Shown piece after piece: positions 10,244 through 23,066 of a DNA stretch of 64,000 nt. Made by a program: the position numbers and the translations under genes. Below the pieces are notes generated by a model. That model worked only from the letters and a program-made list of their open reading frames with translations. It was not told the DNA's origin and searched no databases. The stretch lies in assembly GCA_021613375.1 (NCBI GenBank), contig CM038720.1, positions 9,552,962-9,616,961 of the forward strand. Reading direction: 5' to 3'. Source of the stretch: Megaleporinus macrocephalus. Lineage: Eukaryota; Chordata; Actinopteri; Characiformes; Anostomidae. The number at the start of each line of letters is the position of its first letter. Position 1 is the stretch's first letter.

Positions 10244-11560
10244 ATCAGTAAAAACACAAACTCTTAAAGGAACATAATATTAGCATCACTTATCAGTGAC
10301 TTTTATATGTCTGCCCAAGAGTGGGTTTGCTAATATGAATCAAAGCCCACCCTATCCCCTAAATATTACCTATAACCTGATTCCACTGTAGGTAAGGTGA
10401 CGTAGAACAACATTTATGGAATTACAGTAAATTACAAATAAATAAACAAAATACAATCTTATCTGTATGTCTGTTTATTATTAGATAAATCCAATTAAAG
10501 ATCACTTTATAAACTAAACTAGATACTCCACATTACATGGTACTGTCGATAGAAAACTTAAATTAAGGGTACAATGTCTGGATTATATACACCTAGCTGA
10601 ACTTTAGGCATTTAGGCCGATGGTCTATGCTAGAGAGCTAAAATACTTTCTTCTCTTGTCTTTTACAGTCATAGCAGTCTGCAATTTGGGACGTAGCTAT
10701 TCATTGCTCTCATCACTGACCTCGCGTTTAAAGCGAGCCTTAACACAAGCCTTAACAAAATGAAAGACCCAGACCACCTAACAACCAGAGACCATTGCAA
10801 ACAACAAACACAGCACCTGAATTGTGAGGGTTGCCAAAAAGCACTTTTAATATAAAGAGTTTTTAAACAATTTCTACTTTTTCTGTGGTTCCTACGCCAA
10901 TACTTTAGCCTATTTGATCTTCCCTTTCTACCGGCCCTCTAGTGGCCATTCAATATAAAGGAATACAATTTCTCCCCTGTACCTCTAATATCACATCAAC
11001 TAGGAGACTGAGGCTGTGTCTGAAATTGCCTACTAAGTCAGTGGGTACAAGACTGGAGCAGTACGTACTGCTGGAGCGGTAGACTAGCAGGCAGTTTTAG
11101 TACGAGAGTGTTTAGTATCCATGCAGTCCTTGATGCCCCCTGTTCACCATCTGACCAACATCCTATGCCCAAGACGTCAGACCACCATTGTATCTATCTA
11201 TCTCTATTCATGACTTCTGGTCTTTTACTTCTAAAGCTGATTGTGATACAAGAAGTTTCTATGGGAACTATCTTACCTCACAGCGCCCTACATGTGCTTC
11301 TTTACCATGAAAGCAATTTTTAAAGTTCACACTATCATCAAGCAGCCTCTCAGTCATCAGGCATTCATAACCACTTCATGTAAACTGAGGGAGCTTTTAC
11401 AGGCACTAAACTCACGAGACGTCTGGTTCCATTCACCACCATTGTGTCTCTAGAACACAACAATTCACTGGAAACTACTCTGAATTACTTATTTAAGCAG
11501 AAATATAGTTTCTCTTTCACTTTTTTCAAACTTCTGCAAATCCAAATGTGTTCAATACGG
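10244..11560. other. unassigned intronic sequence
   Basis: A fragment near 11010-11100 (GTGTCTGAAATTGCCTACTA...) looks like the edge of a fish DNA transposon. The 24-mer zone around 11416-11440 (AGACGTCTGGTTCCATTCAC) is a reverse copy of a motif also found at 12412 and 48380. Otherwise nothing recognised. Confidence 0.4.
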
Positions 11561-12160
11561 CAGCCATTGCAGTTTAAAAGCAATATTCACTCTTGACAGT
11601 CCCAAAGGACCAAAGCATTTACAATCCTGTGGTCCGGCTCCTCTCCAGTCCTGTAACATCCAGCTTCGCCGTCCCTGCTGCTCCAGCTTTACTGTCCACA
11701 GGTCATCAGGTCCACTGCCTCCTCCCCTCAGCCCACATGGCAAGGTTCTCGTCCCGTTCCCCGCAGAGTCCCTAGAAGCTGATTATAGTGCTCCAATGAC
11801 TGTTCACTCCTAAACACTGCACAGCCCCAGCTGCTTTCAGCTGGGAGAAAAAAGAAGTGCCCCTCTCTCTCTCTCTCTCTCTCTTTCCATCTCTCTCTCT
11901 CTCTGAGCTCACTGAAACGTATCAGAAGAGAAGACAAAAAAGGGGCCATCTGTCACGCATTATTCAGACTTCAATGCAGCTAGAAAGTGAAATGACTGCG
12001 CAGGTTAGGTTAAATTTAATTACTGGAGAGCCGCTTCGCGTCCGTCAAGCGGGAGCGCTCCGCCGCCTGCACACCTGTAGCAAGAGCCGGTCGATATTCA
12101 TGTTTTGGGTCTCTTTCACAAACAACATTAGCATTTGTTCTCCTAGTCTATAGGCTGGGA
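11561..12160. other. candidate conserved block split by (CT)n
   Basis: Mixed-composition unique sequence on both sides of a CT run at 11861-11903. The part 11950-12110 includes AATTTAATTACTGGAGAGC. No coding evidence. Confidence 0.3.
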
Positions 12161-13860
12161 TTAGAGTTTGGGGTCCCACAGCACCTGTTGATGTTCAAAA
12201 CTTGCTCGAGATGTTTCTCTTGCAATGAAATGCCAAACTTGTTGGTCACCATCTCAAAAATAACACCAATGCTACAGAATGTGCTGGTTTAATGTTAAGC
12301 CAACTTTTAGACCCTTGTCTAAAAAGGAAATATCCATGAATTGCACTGAACTTTGTAAAAGTAGGTCATTTAGAGTAGTTTGATGTGAAATGCTTCATTC
12401 TGGAGTTTTTACAGTGGTGGTGAATGGAACCAGACGTCTGAACAATTATTATTAATGTTATATGGAGTAATCGTTTTGCAATCATTTCGAGATTTTTGGC
12501 CTTGAATGTTTTCCATATATATACATGGTAGAGATGTACACGATGGTTGATGTAACTTGTTTTTTTGGAATTTACTAATTTACTACATTTGTAACCAGCT
12601 ACAAATAAAAACTTGAGTCAATCTTTAATGATCGCTTTGAATAATAAATAAAGTGGTTATATCTGTGACACTTGGTTACCATCATCACAACTGTAAAGAA
12701 AACCCATATCGTTTCTTTACTATTTCACAACAACCGACTCCAAACTGCTCTGTCAACATCCCAACAACTGAACTTAGGCCAGCGCGCTCCTCCATTAGAA
12801 AACTAACGATTTTCTCAGTTCTCAATATTGTGCAATGGGACACGTCCAAAAATTCCCAATATCGTCGGTCTGCAGCCGGGGGCGTTCCTGTTCATAGGAG
12901 TGTTCTCTTGTTCTCTACAGTCAAGTTTGTTTTATTTATTTGGCCATATTTGAATCTATCTATCTGGACACGGTGCAGTCCGTCACGTTCAGACGTTCGA
13001 CAAATCATCACCGTTTACAAAAAACTGTGGTGTTGATTTATGATTTGCGTTACGTTTCTGTTTTATTTGCTAAGTCAATCATAAGCGGCATGACTGACAT
13101 GTTCCAGTCCTTCCAGAGTCGGCTAATATTCGGTTAGGCGATTTCACGTAACCGTGATGTATGTGTTATATAGTTTCTGGAACAGTAGGTGGCACTAGTG
13201 CTCACAAGCGCACAACACACCCACATGTAATCTACAGTGAAGCAGCTAGTAAACAGAACTGAAGAGGAGCCTACTCTGGTGTTCCTGTGTACTGGTGTGT
13301 TGCCGTGCCTACAAACACTGATTTAACGCCTGTGACTGTGAAACACTACAGTAACTGTTACTCCTCTGATCTGAAAAACCTCCTAACATATTCTCAAATA
13401 TATACAAAACACCTGTTGTCGATACTGGACTGTTGGGGGCGGTTCTGTTCAAGCCGTATTCGTTGGGGGGCGTTTCTGCTTGTACAGGAACACCCTAACT
13501 CACCGGTGACTTTGAGTACTGTTCAATTCCTCAGCACTTCCTGGCGCACCGTGATGTATTTAGCTATTATAACAATAAGTTAAAGCCATATTCAGACCAC
13601 AGGAAGCCACAGTACACAGTACATGGCATTTAACGGTTCTACCTGCCAGCAATCTATAGTACCTCTCTGTTACGTGATGGTACATGACGCTATGGGACAT
13701 TTATGCAGCCGTTTTGAAGACTCACAATCAGAAGTAGGTCATTCTAAAGCTTAGAACCACCTAAAAAGAAAATATCTGATCTGGTATTGAATCAGTATCG
13801 ATGCTCAAGGTTTCAACACCAGTAAAGAACGGTCTTACAAGATAAGACTGTTAACATCCA
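12161..13860. other. unassigned sequence with a dispersed-repeat motif
   Basis: Contains TTACAGTGGTGGTGAATGG then AACCAGACGTCTG (about 12410-12440), a motif repeated at 11416 (reverse) and 48378-48405. Two similar GGGGGCG(G)TTC(C/T)TGTTCA segments occur at 12879 and 13437. ORFs of 98-127 aa lack recognisable domains. Possibly decayed transposon sequence. Confidence 0.35.
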
Positions 13861-14724
13861 GATGATAATATCAAGGTCAGACGCATCCGACCCTTCCTCT
13901 CTCAGGAGGCCTCCCAGGTGCTCGTCCAGTCACTTGCCATTTCAAGGCTCGACTACTGCAACTCGTACTCCTGGCTGGTCTTCCTCTGTAGACCATTAGG
14001 CCCTTACAACTGATCCAGAATGCAGCAGCAAGGCTCGTCTTCAATCTTTCCAGGTTCACTCATGTCACTCCACTGCTGCACTCCCTTCACTGGCTTCCTG
14101 TAGCTGCTCGCATTCAGTTTAAAGTTCTGATGCCTACAAAGCCAAGAATGGACCAGCTCCTCCTGACCTTATGGCAATGGTCAAAAGTCGTTTCGCACCT
14201 CGAGACCTTCACGCTTCAAGTACTGCTCGGCTTGACCCGCCATCACTCATGATTCATGGAAGACACACGACAAGACGCTTCTCTGTCCTGGAGCCCAGAT
14301 GGTGGAACGAACTTCCACTGGCTGTCCGAACAGCGAACTCTCTCGCGGTCTTCAAACGCAGACTGAAGACCACCGTCTCTTTGTAAAGCACTTATAAACA
14401 CTAATCTACTAAAGTATTGGTATAAACTGTAATTGCACTTTATCTTCTAGGAACTCTGGATAAGTACTGCTCTTGTACTGTATGTAGTCTTGTATTTATT
14501 CTCTTCTCTGTAGGTGTTCCAGTCTTGCTAGGTATTGCATTGTCTTTTTTCTAGGTATCAGCACTGGCCCTGTGTTTATGGCAGTGTTTGAGTATAAGAG
14601 TAGTTTGGACTTAAACCTGTTTGTACTAGATAGAGATTCATACTCTAACTGAACACTAAGCACTTTTGTTAGTCGCTCTGGATAAGAGCGTCTGCTAAAT
14701 GCCGTAAATGTAAATGTAAATATA
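13861..14724 (+). mobile_element. L2-clade LINE, 5'-truncated 3' end
   Basis: Carries the C-terminal end of a reverse-transcriptase ORF, a 3' UTR, and the tail GCTCTGGATAAGAGCGTCTG then CTAAATGCCG and (TAAATG)n near 14670-14722, which is the hallmark L2-type 3' end in fish. Truncated on the 5' side, as is usual for target-primed insertions. Confidence 0.9.
13885..14386 (+). pseudogene. L2 LINE reverse transcriptase C-terminus, frameshifted
   Basis: Pieces in successive frames read RPFLSQEASQVLVQSLAIS-RLDYCNS, then LQLIQNAAARLVFNLSRFTH and HWLPVAARIQFKVLM, then (14171-14386) ...PRWWNELPLAVRTANSLAVF and a stop. The order and motifs match the thumb and C-terminal region of L2-type reverse transcriptases. 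At least two frameshifts are visible, one at NS(Y) near 13960 and one near 14135. Non-functional. Confidence 0.85.
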
Positions 14725-14739
14725 ATATCGGCCCAAACT

Positions 14740-15420
14740 TCTTCCAGTGCAGTCGCAACAGAGCAGCCTGGCCAATCACACAGGTCCACAAACGGCTGCA
14801 TTACGTCTATGTGTGCAGAAGCAGGGGAAAGAAAAGGGTCCCCCAGTACAATACGCATCACGAGACGCTAAATCACCATTTGCATTCGACGGGGCTCAAT
14901 ATCCGGCTCCGCACACAATCGCATTTTCTGCTACATCCTCCGGGTTCCTGCTCAGCCATTGTCCTGGGCTCGTCTCCCGGGCTTCGCCGAAAACCTCGGC
15001 GTGTAGCGGCAGACAGCGACGGCACAGGCAGGCCTAATCTCCACAACAATCTCTGGCAAAACATGAAAGCCTGCTCGGATGGCTGCGGCTGCTGGAAATC
15101 GCAAAAGAGAGAAGTTAAAAAGAGGCAGACAGTCTATGCCTTGTCACCGAGCGCCGTTATTTTACAGCCCCTACGTGTTTAACCACACAGCGAAGACGGC
15201 CCGCTCCTCTAATAGGTGCCTCATGCGCTCCTCTTGTGCTGGGAAACTTGTTGTCACGCCAGGCTTGAGTGGGGGAGTTGAGGTGGATCGTTCGCCACAC
15301 AACACGAAGCCTCCCGTTCTTCGAATGCTGGATGAGCAGGAAGCCAGCGACTCTAATTAATCAGTTGAGCTAATTGATCTAATTAAGCCAGCAATTAAGT
15401 CTGAGCACCAAACCTCACGC
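14740..15420. other. candidate conserved block with clustered homeodomain sites
   Basis: GC-balanced, non-repetitive. At 15350-15402 four homeodomain-like cores (CTAATTAA, TAATTG, CTAATTAA, CAATTAAG) lie within about 50 bp. The 120-aa ORFs overlap on both strands and are not credible genes. Enhancer function is inferred only from motif clustering. Confidence 0.4.
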
Positions 15421-15440
15421 TGAAGGGCCGGCCGGACACG

Positions 15441-15478
<38 letters not shown>

Positions 15479-15545
15479 ACAGCAATGAAAAAAAGGAGGT
15501 GCACCCATTTGTCCGAGGAAGGAAGGAAGGAAGGAAGGAGGGAAA
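15441..15545. repeat. (CA)n and (GGAA)n microsatellites
   Basis: (AC)17 at about 15441-15474 and AGGAAGGAAGG repeats at 15517-15542. They give the low-complexity CVCVCV ORFs on the minus strand. Confidence 0.95.
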
Positions 15546-15599
15546 GAAAGAGCCGGGCTGCAGGCAAATAAACAGCCAGTCTCGAAAATAGACGGCAAT

Positions 15600-16250
15600 C
15601 GAAGGCTTAGCACACAAGCGCTTCCTTCCTGACGGCCTCGGTCTGCTTCCTCGCTCCGACCTTAACGGTGACCACAGCTAGAAGCTAACAGCGCTATTAA
15701 TCTTACAGGCTAGCTAATTACTCCCTCAAAGGCTGCCACCTTCCTGGACCAAGCGGGCCAAGCACGTGCCGCCGCTTCCTGCACTATCCTTTCAACAGAG
15801 GTGGGCCGTCTGGGTTTCCCCCCCTCCAGCACAAGCAATACAGGCTGACTTGGGCTTCGGCCAGGGGCGGTTATTTAACGACAGAACAAGGGGGCAAAGG
15901 AAGCCAATCCAGGGGCGATCTGTGGTGAGAGGTTTGGAAAGGACGAAGCACTTAACTGGCTCCTACTGTAGTTGAGGGTTAAAAGACTGCCGGCTCCAGA
16001 CGGGATTGATTTTGCTAAGCAAGACATGACTTGCACGTTGGCTGGTGGCAGTTGTGGCCGTCTGGATGAAGAGTTGCACACATTGTATGTATTGGGCAAG
16101 CTTGTTTTAAGCCAGGAAGGCCGGCACGATTGATAGTTGGAATATTTTCTATAACTGAAACACTGTTTTTATAAAAATTATGCAATGTTCGTCGTATCTA
16201 CCTTCAAAACCCAATGTTCCAATACAATGTTCAGACACATATGGGACTGT
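15600..16250. other. unassigned sequence, possible conserved part
   Basis: 15610-16000 is unique and GC-balanced with ATTAATCTTACAGGCTAGC near 15695. From 16140 it becomes AT-rich before the hAT element. No gene recognised. Confidence 0.3.
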
Positions 16251-16258
16251 CCTAGGGG

Positions 16259-16525
16259 TAGGGTTGGGCGATATGGGAAAAAATCTTATCACAATATTTT
16301 TTTCATATCAGTCGATATCGATATTTATCACAATATAAATAAAAAAAACTATTGCCTTTTTACTTTTACTTCACTTTAAGTGAGAAGTGAAGATATCAAA
16401 ATGTAAAAATGTTGTTAAATTGTTTTTTATCCTCTTCTTTATCAGAAGATAGACAAATGTACTATAGAACATTACACAACTGTATTTCAAATTCAAATAA
16501 GTTAAACACACACACACACACACAC

Positions 16526-16614
<89 letters not shown>

Positions 16615-17520
16615 GGCAGTATTAGTATGAACAGTATTCACACACAGACACTGTGTTAAGCAGGCTGTTGCTGGCCCTTTAAGCTGGCCCTTTAAGTTCG
16701 GGCTGACTCTCTGTCGGCTCTAATGGAGAGTTGGTTTAGCGATTCTGTTTTTGGTAGAAAATAAAGTTTCCTTTCGTGGGATTTTTGGTTATAAAGTCAA
16801 CTTTGCCTCAGGGTTCGCACACGAACTCATACATATACATATACAACATACATATTTATCTTTATCGCTTACGAAATTACGTCGATTAGCATAATGTGCA
16901 TCGATGTGTCGCTAAGGTGGCCGCACCTACTGAAAGCATGGATTTATCCGGAGCGCAAGCTGCAGCTACAAACAATCACTCGTGTGTAAGTTGTGGAAGT
17001 GTTTCACACAGAAACGCTCTGTCAGCTCTGCACAGTGGAGATGATCACAACAGTAGAACTGACCCGAGCACTTAAAGCGCTAACATCCCGTAGCACTTTG
17101 TCAACACAGCAGCAGGACAGCACCTGTTTACCTCTTTATCTTATTTTAGCAGATTATTTTAAGATTATTAACACGTGTAACATGTTTCTTTCAGTCGTAG
17201 TTAATGTTTTCTGTCATTTTCTCTTATTTTATTCTCTCTGCTCGACTGTGGTGTCTGCAGTAACCAGATTACTAGTACGTGGGTTAAGCTGCCGCTACGC
17301 CTACACTCTGTGCTGTGTGCTTCTACCAAACATTAATCTAGTTTAGCCACCGGATTGGTTTGGAGCGGCGCTATTCTCATTCTCATTGGCTGTTCGTGTT
17401 GTCTCTGAAAACACGGACGGAACTTAATTCTATCGACTTTCTGTTGACTACGTCTTATAGTTCTATCAAGGAAATGCTATTTCACGATAATTATCGTTAT
17501 CGTTTTATCGCCCAGCCCTA
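16259..17520. mobile_element. hAT non-autonomous element, 1262 bp, with perfect target-site duplication
   Basis: Starts TAGGGTTGGGCGATATGG and ends TTTTATCGCCCAGCCCTA, imperfect terminal inverted repeats sharing GGGCGATA. Both sides carry the identical octamer CCTAGGGG (16251-16258 and 17521-17528), diagnostic of hAT transposition. It contains a (CA)n/(TA)n microsatellite and ORFs of 60-117 aa without transposase motifs, so it depends on another element's transposase. Perfect duplications suggest it is younger than most repeats here. Confidence 0.9.
16507..16613. repeat. (CA)n-(TA)n compound microsatellite inside the hAT element
   Basis: About 20 bp of CA followed by about 80 bp of TA. It probably expanded after insertion. 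Confidence 0.95.
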
Positions 17521-17528
17521 CCTAGGGG

Positions 17529-18344
17529 CCATCCATATGAGACCCCGCAAAAGAGTCTCAACAAAGTTGCTGTAAACAGTGATAGTACATGACTGTCTGC
17601 TATTAGAAGGATATACTAAAAACCCTGTATGTGTAAATTGGCCCCTCAGGCCACTTCCAACGAACCCCATGGAAAACACTGCCATTGATCAATCTTGGGG
17701 CATCCTATCAAGTGGACACCAACCTGTGTTGTATACAATCACAGCTATGTAGGATCAAGTGTAATAGTTTTAGCAAACTAAATATCAAAAAATCTAATTA
17801 AAGTCTGATGTCAGTATTGAAAATCAATCGCCTGATCATATGTGGGTTGTTATACTTGTATCGTGTATATATACATATATATATATACATATATATATAT
17901 ATGCTCCAAGCTCCAAGCAAGTCCCTACTGGAGGGTCTATTCAAACAGTGGTCATTAATGAAATTGGACATATTTAGGCACATATTAAGAAATGTGTCAT
18001 ATCAAGACACTGTTGTATCATAATCTTGAAATTTGTGTATGGGTTGCCAGCACCTGTTTTCCTAAACAGTCCAGTTTGTGTCCAGAGTTGTGGTTGATGC
18101 CAAAAGTTTAGAAAACCGGGGAAAAAAATGGGGGAAAAAACTGATGGAACATTCTGCTGACCACTGCAATACACTGTTTTGCTGCTGGCACAATTCTGTA
18201 GCTGCAATATATGGAAAGGTCCCATCTACCACCCTAACATCTAAACAGCATGAGAAGAATAGAATGCAGCACAAAAGCCACAGTAAACAAAAAAATAATA
18301 CCATCCACTAGTTCCACAGTAGGAGAATTAGCACTAGTTGGTTG
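17529..18344. other. unassigned intronic sequence
   Basis: AT-rich, with a short (AT)n tract at about 17865-17902. No copy elsewhere in the window noticed; ORFs up to 83 aa are unconvincing. Confidence 0.4.
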
Positions 18345-18352
18345 GCCTATTG

Positions 18353-19088
18353 CATGGGTCCTTAATAGGCGGACCACGATCTAGATCCCGACCCAGGCGT
18401 TGTCCAAAGCGAATGATTTTATTTCAACAGTGTTTATTTTAAACTGTGACGCTTTACTTGTCTTTATGGTATACAGGCTTTACGGCGCTGTAAACTCAGA
18501 GACCAATCGCATGCGCAGTAAGATCACTGAAGGCTCCTCAGCCAATCAGATCTGTGCAGATAGGACCGGAGACTAAAGCGAGTCAGAAAGAATAAGGAGC
18601 TCTAAAAACAGAAAAGTGAACAGAGAGAACTGAGTGTTTAACAGGAACGGTTCTGGAATGGACCTGCTCATCTAGTTTTGGAGAACACCGCTCTGTACAA
18701 CCAACATGTTAATCTGTGAAGCTGAGTTACAAGAAGACGCACGTTTTATTTACTTTCTCTATAAATAAACACTTTAAGATGCACTTAAAGTGTTTTTTTA
18801 ATGTAGCCCTTGTTTTTATTGAAGTGAGTAAAAAACATTTATTATTAGTTTATTAATAATTCATTCAGTTTAGCATTTAAACAGTAAATATACTGAAATA
18901 TACTGAACTTTATGTGTGGTGTGTTGGTGATTCAGTAGCTGATGGTATAAGATGCTGATGCTTGGCTACTTCAGTAAACAGGATACACCACTGAATCAGA
19001 ACACACGTTAGAAATGATGATGGTCTGGACCTTGGCCTGAGGAGATCTCCTCTAACTGGACCCTACTGACTCTAATTAAACACCCCTG
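18353..19088. mobile_element. hAT non-autonomous element, 736 bp
   Basis: Starts CATGGGTCCTTAATAGGCGG and ends TAATTAAACACCCCTG, whose reverse complement CAGGGGTGTTTAATTA matches the start. The octamer GCCTATTG occurs at 18345-18352 and 19089-19096 exactly. No transposase remains. The CAGGGGTG terminus resembles that of the relic at 9387, suggesting mobilisation by a related enzyme (inference). Confidence 0.88.
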
Positions 19089-19096
19089 GCCTATTG

Positions 19097-20100
19097 CAAG
19101 ATCCACATGTGGTGTCATTCATATCAAGGCATGTAATCACTTAGTATTTAGTTTTACCCCACACACCTCCCACCCTGAACCAACAGCAGAGGGTTCAGCC
19201 TTGTCTTGGGTCAGTGAGGCAGCAAGTACATACATAACCACTGCTAATCCCACCCATACAGCAGTTCAATCACAGCCGCAGAAGGGGAGAGAGTTGCACC
19301 GGAGGAAGTTATGGCTCTGCGGGTACCAGACGGGAGCCGACACGTCGGGGGAACAAGGCACGACTGTTCACACTTTATCAGAATTAGAAGCAAGTTGTTA
19401 AAGTGATGTACCCTGGAGCTTTCCCCCTCCCCAACTCCGACCCTCGGGCAAGCTTCGCCGTTCTCCTGGTGCGGAGAAAAGTCTTACGGCTTACCAGGGC
19501 ATGTGACACACGGAGAGAAAGAAGAGAAAAAAAAATCATTTAATAAGCCCAGAATTTCTCACAAAAGAAGAGAATAAAAAAAAGAAGAAGCAGCCGGAGC
19601 AGACTATAAAGGGAGGAAGGAACGAGGGGAGCTTACGGTGGTGCGGAGAGAAAGTGGCGAGGGGAAGACAAAGGGAAGTGAAATTCTTGCGAGAGGAAGT
19701 GTGTTTTCTGGATCCCTGCCTGCCTCTGTTATTTCAGGTGCGGCACCTTGATCTCCTGAGCGCACAGCTGTGTGCAGAGCTAAATATTAGGGGTGGGATC
19801 AAAAATCAATATGGCAATATACAGAGATTGCTCCTCGAGTGATGCGTTAAGGATTGGCGCTAAAAATTGATGTTTTTATTAAAAGTACAGGCGCTGTAAA
19901 TGGGTTGTTTTCCCGCATTTTTGTGTGCTGCTACTTTGATTTACTGGAACAGCGCTACTTCATACCTCTTTCAAGGGGGCGCTAATAAGACTGTGATGAG
20001 GCCGGGGTGAGCAAAAGTGATCTTACTTGAGATAAAGACGGCAGATGGTGGGGAAAGTAGAGAATTCATGTGAATCGTTGGCTGTGATGATTACTGCTTT
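19097..20100. other. unassigned sequence, partly GC-rich
   Basis: 19280-19850 is mixed, with short A-rich runs. Two ORFs of 62-66 aa lack support. Nothing recognised. Confidence 0.3.
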
Positions 20101-20990
20101 GGCTGCCCTGCTATATAACCAGCATGTGTATCTAAAAGTGGTATGCTGGTCCACCAGCACAACCTTATTGGGTGACCAGCTAAATCTATATCTTTTCAGC
20201 AGGCTACACTAACCTTCAGGGCTTTGCATAGCATAACTGAAGATCCAAACTATCTTTCCCCCACGCAGCACACATACTATAGAGACTATTTTTAATGGTA
20301 TAATAAATATACCTTTGTGTTTTAACTGTTTAGGCTAGAAACATCTGCTGGTTTAGCTGTTTGGCTAGTGCTGCTACAACTAAAGTTCAAATGTTTTCAA
20401 CTTTCACATGACGTGCTTACCATTGTAAAATCACATTGCATCCTATGACTTCCTACGTCAGCACTGTTGTCTTGTCATTAGTATCTGTGAAGTATCTTCT
20501 ATGTGATTTGGTGGTCTGTCTTCTATGCAAAACGCAAAGTGGGCCCATCAGTTTTCACAATGCACAAATCAGTAGGACCTCAAAACTATAAACTAACAGG
20601 TCTGAGACCATCCGGAGAGATCTGGTTTATTGTTTTGGAACAGTTTTGACGGGTATGGGGTTCATTTGCCATGTTCACATACGCCTAGACTACCATGACT
20701 CAGCAGTTGTGGTCTGAAGAGAGAACTGGGGTGGACCAAGAAACTAAATATGGCAACATTTCACGTATAGCAGAATCAAGGTGTGGTGATATAACTGTTA
20801 TCATAAGCGCTCTATGATGATAGACCTGTACAGTGAGTTCCTCTTTGGGGCTGCCAATTAGCTGCAGCTAGAAGCCCTGTAAATACTACAAGCGCTGCCC
20901 TGTATGAGACAAGGTCCGGCTGTAGCCAAACAAATAAACAAATAAAATAAATCCCACCTTTAGTAAACAACGTCCTCCACGGCCCTCCCC
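20101..20990. other. unassigned sequence with a small inverted motif
   Basis: Around 20142-20185 the sequence ATGCTGGTCCACCAGCAC is a short inverted repeat of a type seen at ends of fish DNA transposons. The remainder is unique by eye. Confidence 0.3.
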
Positions 20991-20999
20991 TGAGGGGAC

Positions 21000-21350
21000 A
21001 AAATAAGCCGGCAGATATCAAAATCTGCTGGACGGCATGAAGAGAAGCATTATTCCTGGTCCCGGATGTCTACGGTTATTGCAAACCTTAATTTTTCCCC
21101 TCCTGTTTCTTTTCCTCCCGCCACTCCTGCCGTATCGATCGTGATGTAATTGCCTCTAAAACGCTGGTGTACCGAGGTGCTTCCACTATCGATGGCGTGC
21201 GGGGTAGAGCGGGATTATTCGTGAGGACTGCGAAGAGTGCGCCGGCACCCATCCCGTCCGTTATTAAAAGTGAGCGCCAGGGTAAAACCAGAGACAGTGC
21301 ATTTCTACAGTAATTCCCCCTTGCAGGGGCATTTCATCAGAAAGTGGGCC
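21000..21350. other. candidate conserved block
   Basis: GC-balanced and non-repetitive, with CGATCGTGATGTAATTGCC near 21136. No ORF of note. Conservation untested. Confidence 0.3.
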
Positions 21351-22689
21351 AGACTGGAGCCTAGTTCACACACACACATACACACACATACACACATGCT
21401 AGACTTTTACTAAGACTAAGTGGGACAGGCACACAGCACTCACGAGGGAGACACCCTGTCTAGAATTAACTGCACAGCTTTCATTAAAAAAAAGAGAAAA
21501 GAAATCAGCTCTTAAATGAGCAACGGCGGCATTAATAGCCAACAGAGGATGATTTAAGAGTAGAATTAGGCCTTTTTAAAGCCAGCGCTGCTTCAAAGGC
21601 CTTGAGGCGGTCTCCAGCGCGCGGGCCGCCAGGTACAGAATATCCTGCTCGCGCAACCTTCAGAAGCCTCAAGGTAAAGCCATCGGAAAAGCTAATACAC
21701 TTAGAGAGACACTTAGCACCAGAATACGACACCCAGTGACCTAGCAACTATCCAATCCTCTCATAAGACTCCTCTAAAGAGGGCCCGAGCCAGAGAGGAG
21801 CTTTCTAAAGGACGTGTCACGCAGGGCTTCCGCTTTAATGAAGGAAAACTCTGTTTGGGACAAATGCTTCCACATTTAGCCAATATATGTTTGCTGAGCA
21901 TTTGCATTGCAGCCTCTCTACACGCAGTACAAGGACAACACAGCAACCTCACAGATTAGCATAACATAGACTGTAGGAGCTACACAGCTTGCTAGCTGCA
22001 CAGCCACAAAACACTGAAGTAAAATCCTATGAAGCTGCACTTTTTCTTCAATCAAACCAGCTTTGTTTGAATGATACTTGAGTGAAAATAGAATTTAGGC
22101 TGATTCGGTCCCACATTTTTACACAAAAACCGAGACAGACTCAACAACAGCATTAGCTTCTTCACATCCAGCGCTTAGCTTAGCCTAGCATAATCAACAG
22201 TAAGCACACAAAGCAGTGAGATAGAATGTTGTGGGCAAAATGCTGTGTTTTGTCTCAAACCAAGTTTATTGGAATAATAACAGTCAGCTGAAATTACCAT
22301 TAGGGCAATTATATTCCTATTTTAGATTAAATTAAAGTCACACTAGCTTAGCTGTATGTTTAAGACTCTCACACAGTACTATCTCTGTACACACAGTTAT
22401 GTTGTGAAAACCTACATTGTTTTAGTGCCAACAACGTTATCACAGCGTTGACATGTAATTCCTCAGAAAGATGTGACAATGTTATCGGACAACAGTGTGA
22501 TAACGTTGTTGCAACCTTTCATATCCAGCAGTGGTACAGTTAGCCAGCTCACCGCCATAGCACTTTCAACCAGCTTATTAAAGTCATATATCACTGCAGA
22601 TGATGCTCAAAGCTTTTAACCAGATCCACAATACGATGTAATTTATAGGAATTATTTGGAAAATAAAATATAACATCAAATCGCTAACC
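21351..22689. other. unassigned intronic sequence
   Basis: Short (CA)n at 21367-21396. 21530-21760 is GC-balanced and might be conserved. After 21950 it is AT-rich with no recognised repeat. Confidence 0.35.
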
Positions 22690-22841
22690 ACAGTGTCAAA
22701 AACCTTCTTAATTTTATCATACGTGAATGTAAAAAAGATTTTATTCCATTTCTATTGGTCCATTAATCATGAAACTATGTTCGAATAGTATAGAAAATAG
22801 AAAATCCACAAAAATTGAGATACATGTTCTTTGGATAGCTA

Positions 22842-22902
<61 letters not shown>
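22690..22902 (+). mobile_element. MITE family M copy running into (AT)n
   Basis: CATTTCTATTGGTCCATTAA and AAAATTGAGATACATGTTC are family M internal motifs. The right terminus (TTTGGATAGCTACGATATA) passes directly into 60 bp of pure (AT)n ending at 22902. Confidence 0.75.
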
Positions 22903-22906
<4 letters not shown>

Positions 22907-23066
22907 ATGGTAAGTGAAGCGACGTTATATTAGGTTCACTGCTGTGAAAATGCAGTGCGTGGCTATTTGTAAACTTTGGAAATATACACCTAAAGCATAC
23001 ATAAACATAAATATACAAACTCTGTTCTAACACAAACACACAGACACATGTGTTTTCTACCTTTGT

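Noticed and set aside
13287..13583. 98-aa plus-strand ORF
   Set aside because: No motif recognised; surrounding sequence looks like decayed transposon with repeated GGGGGCG segments, so not called as a gene.
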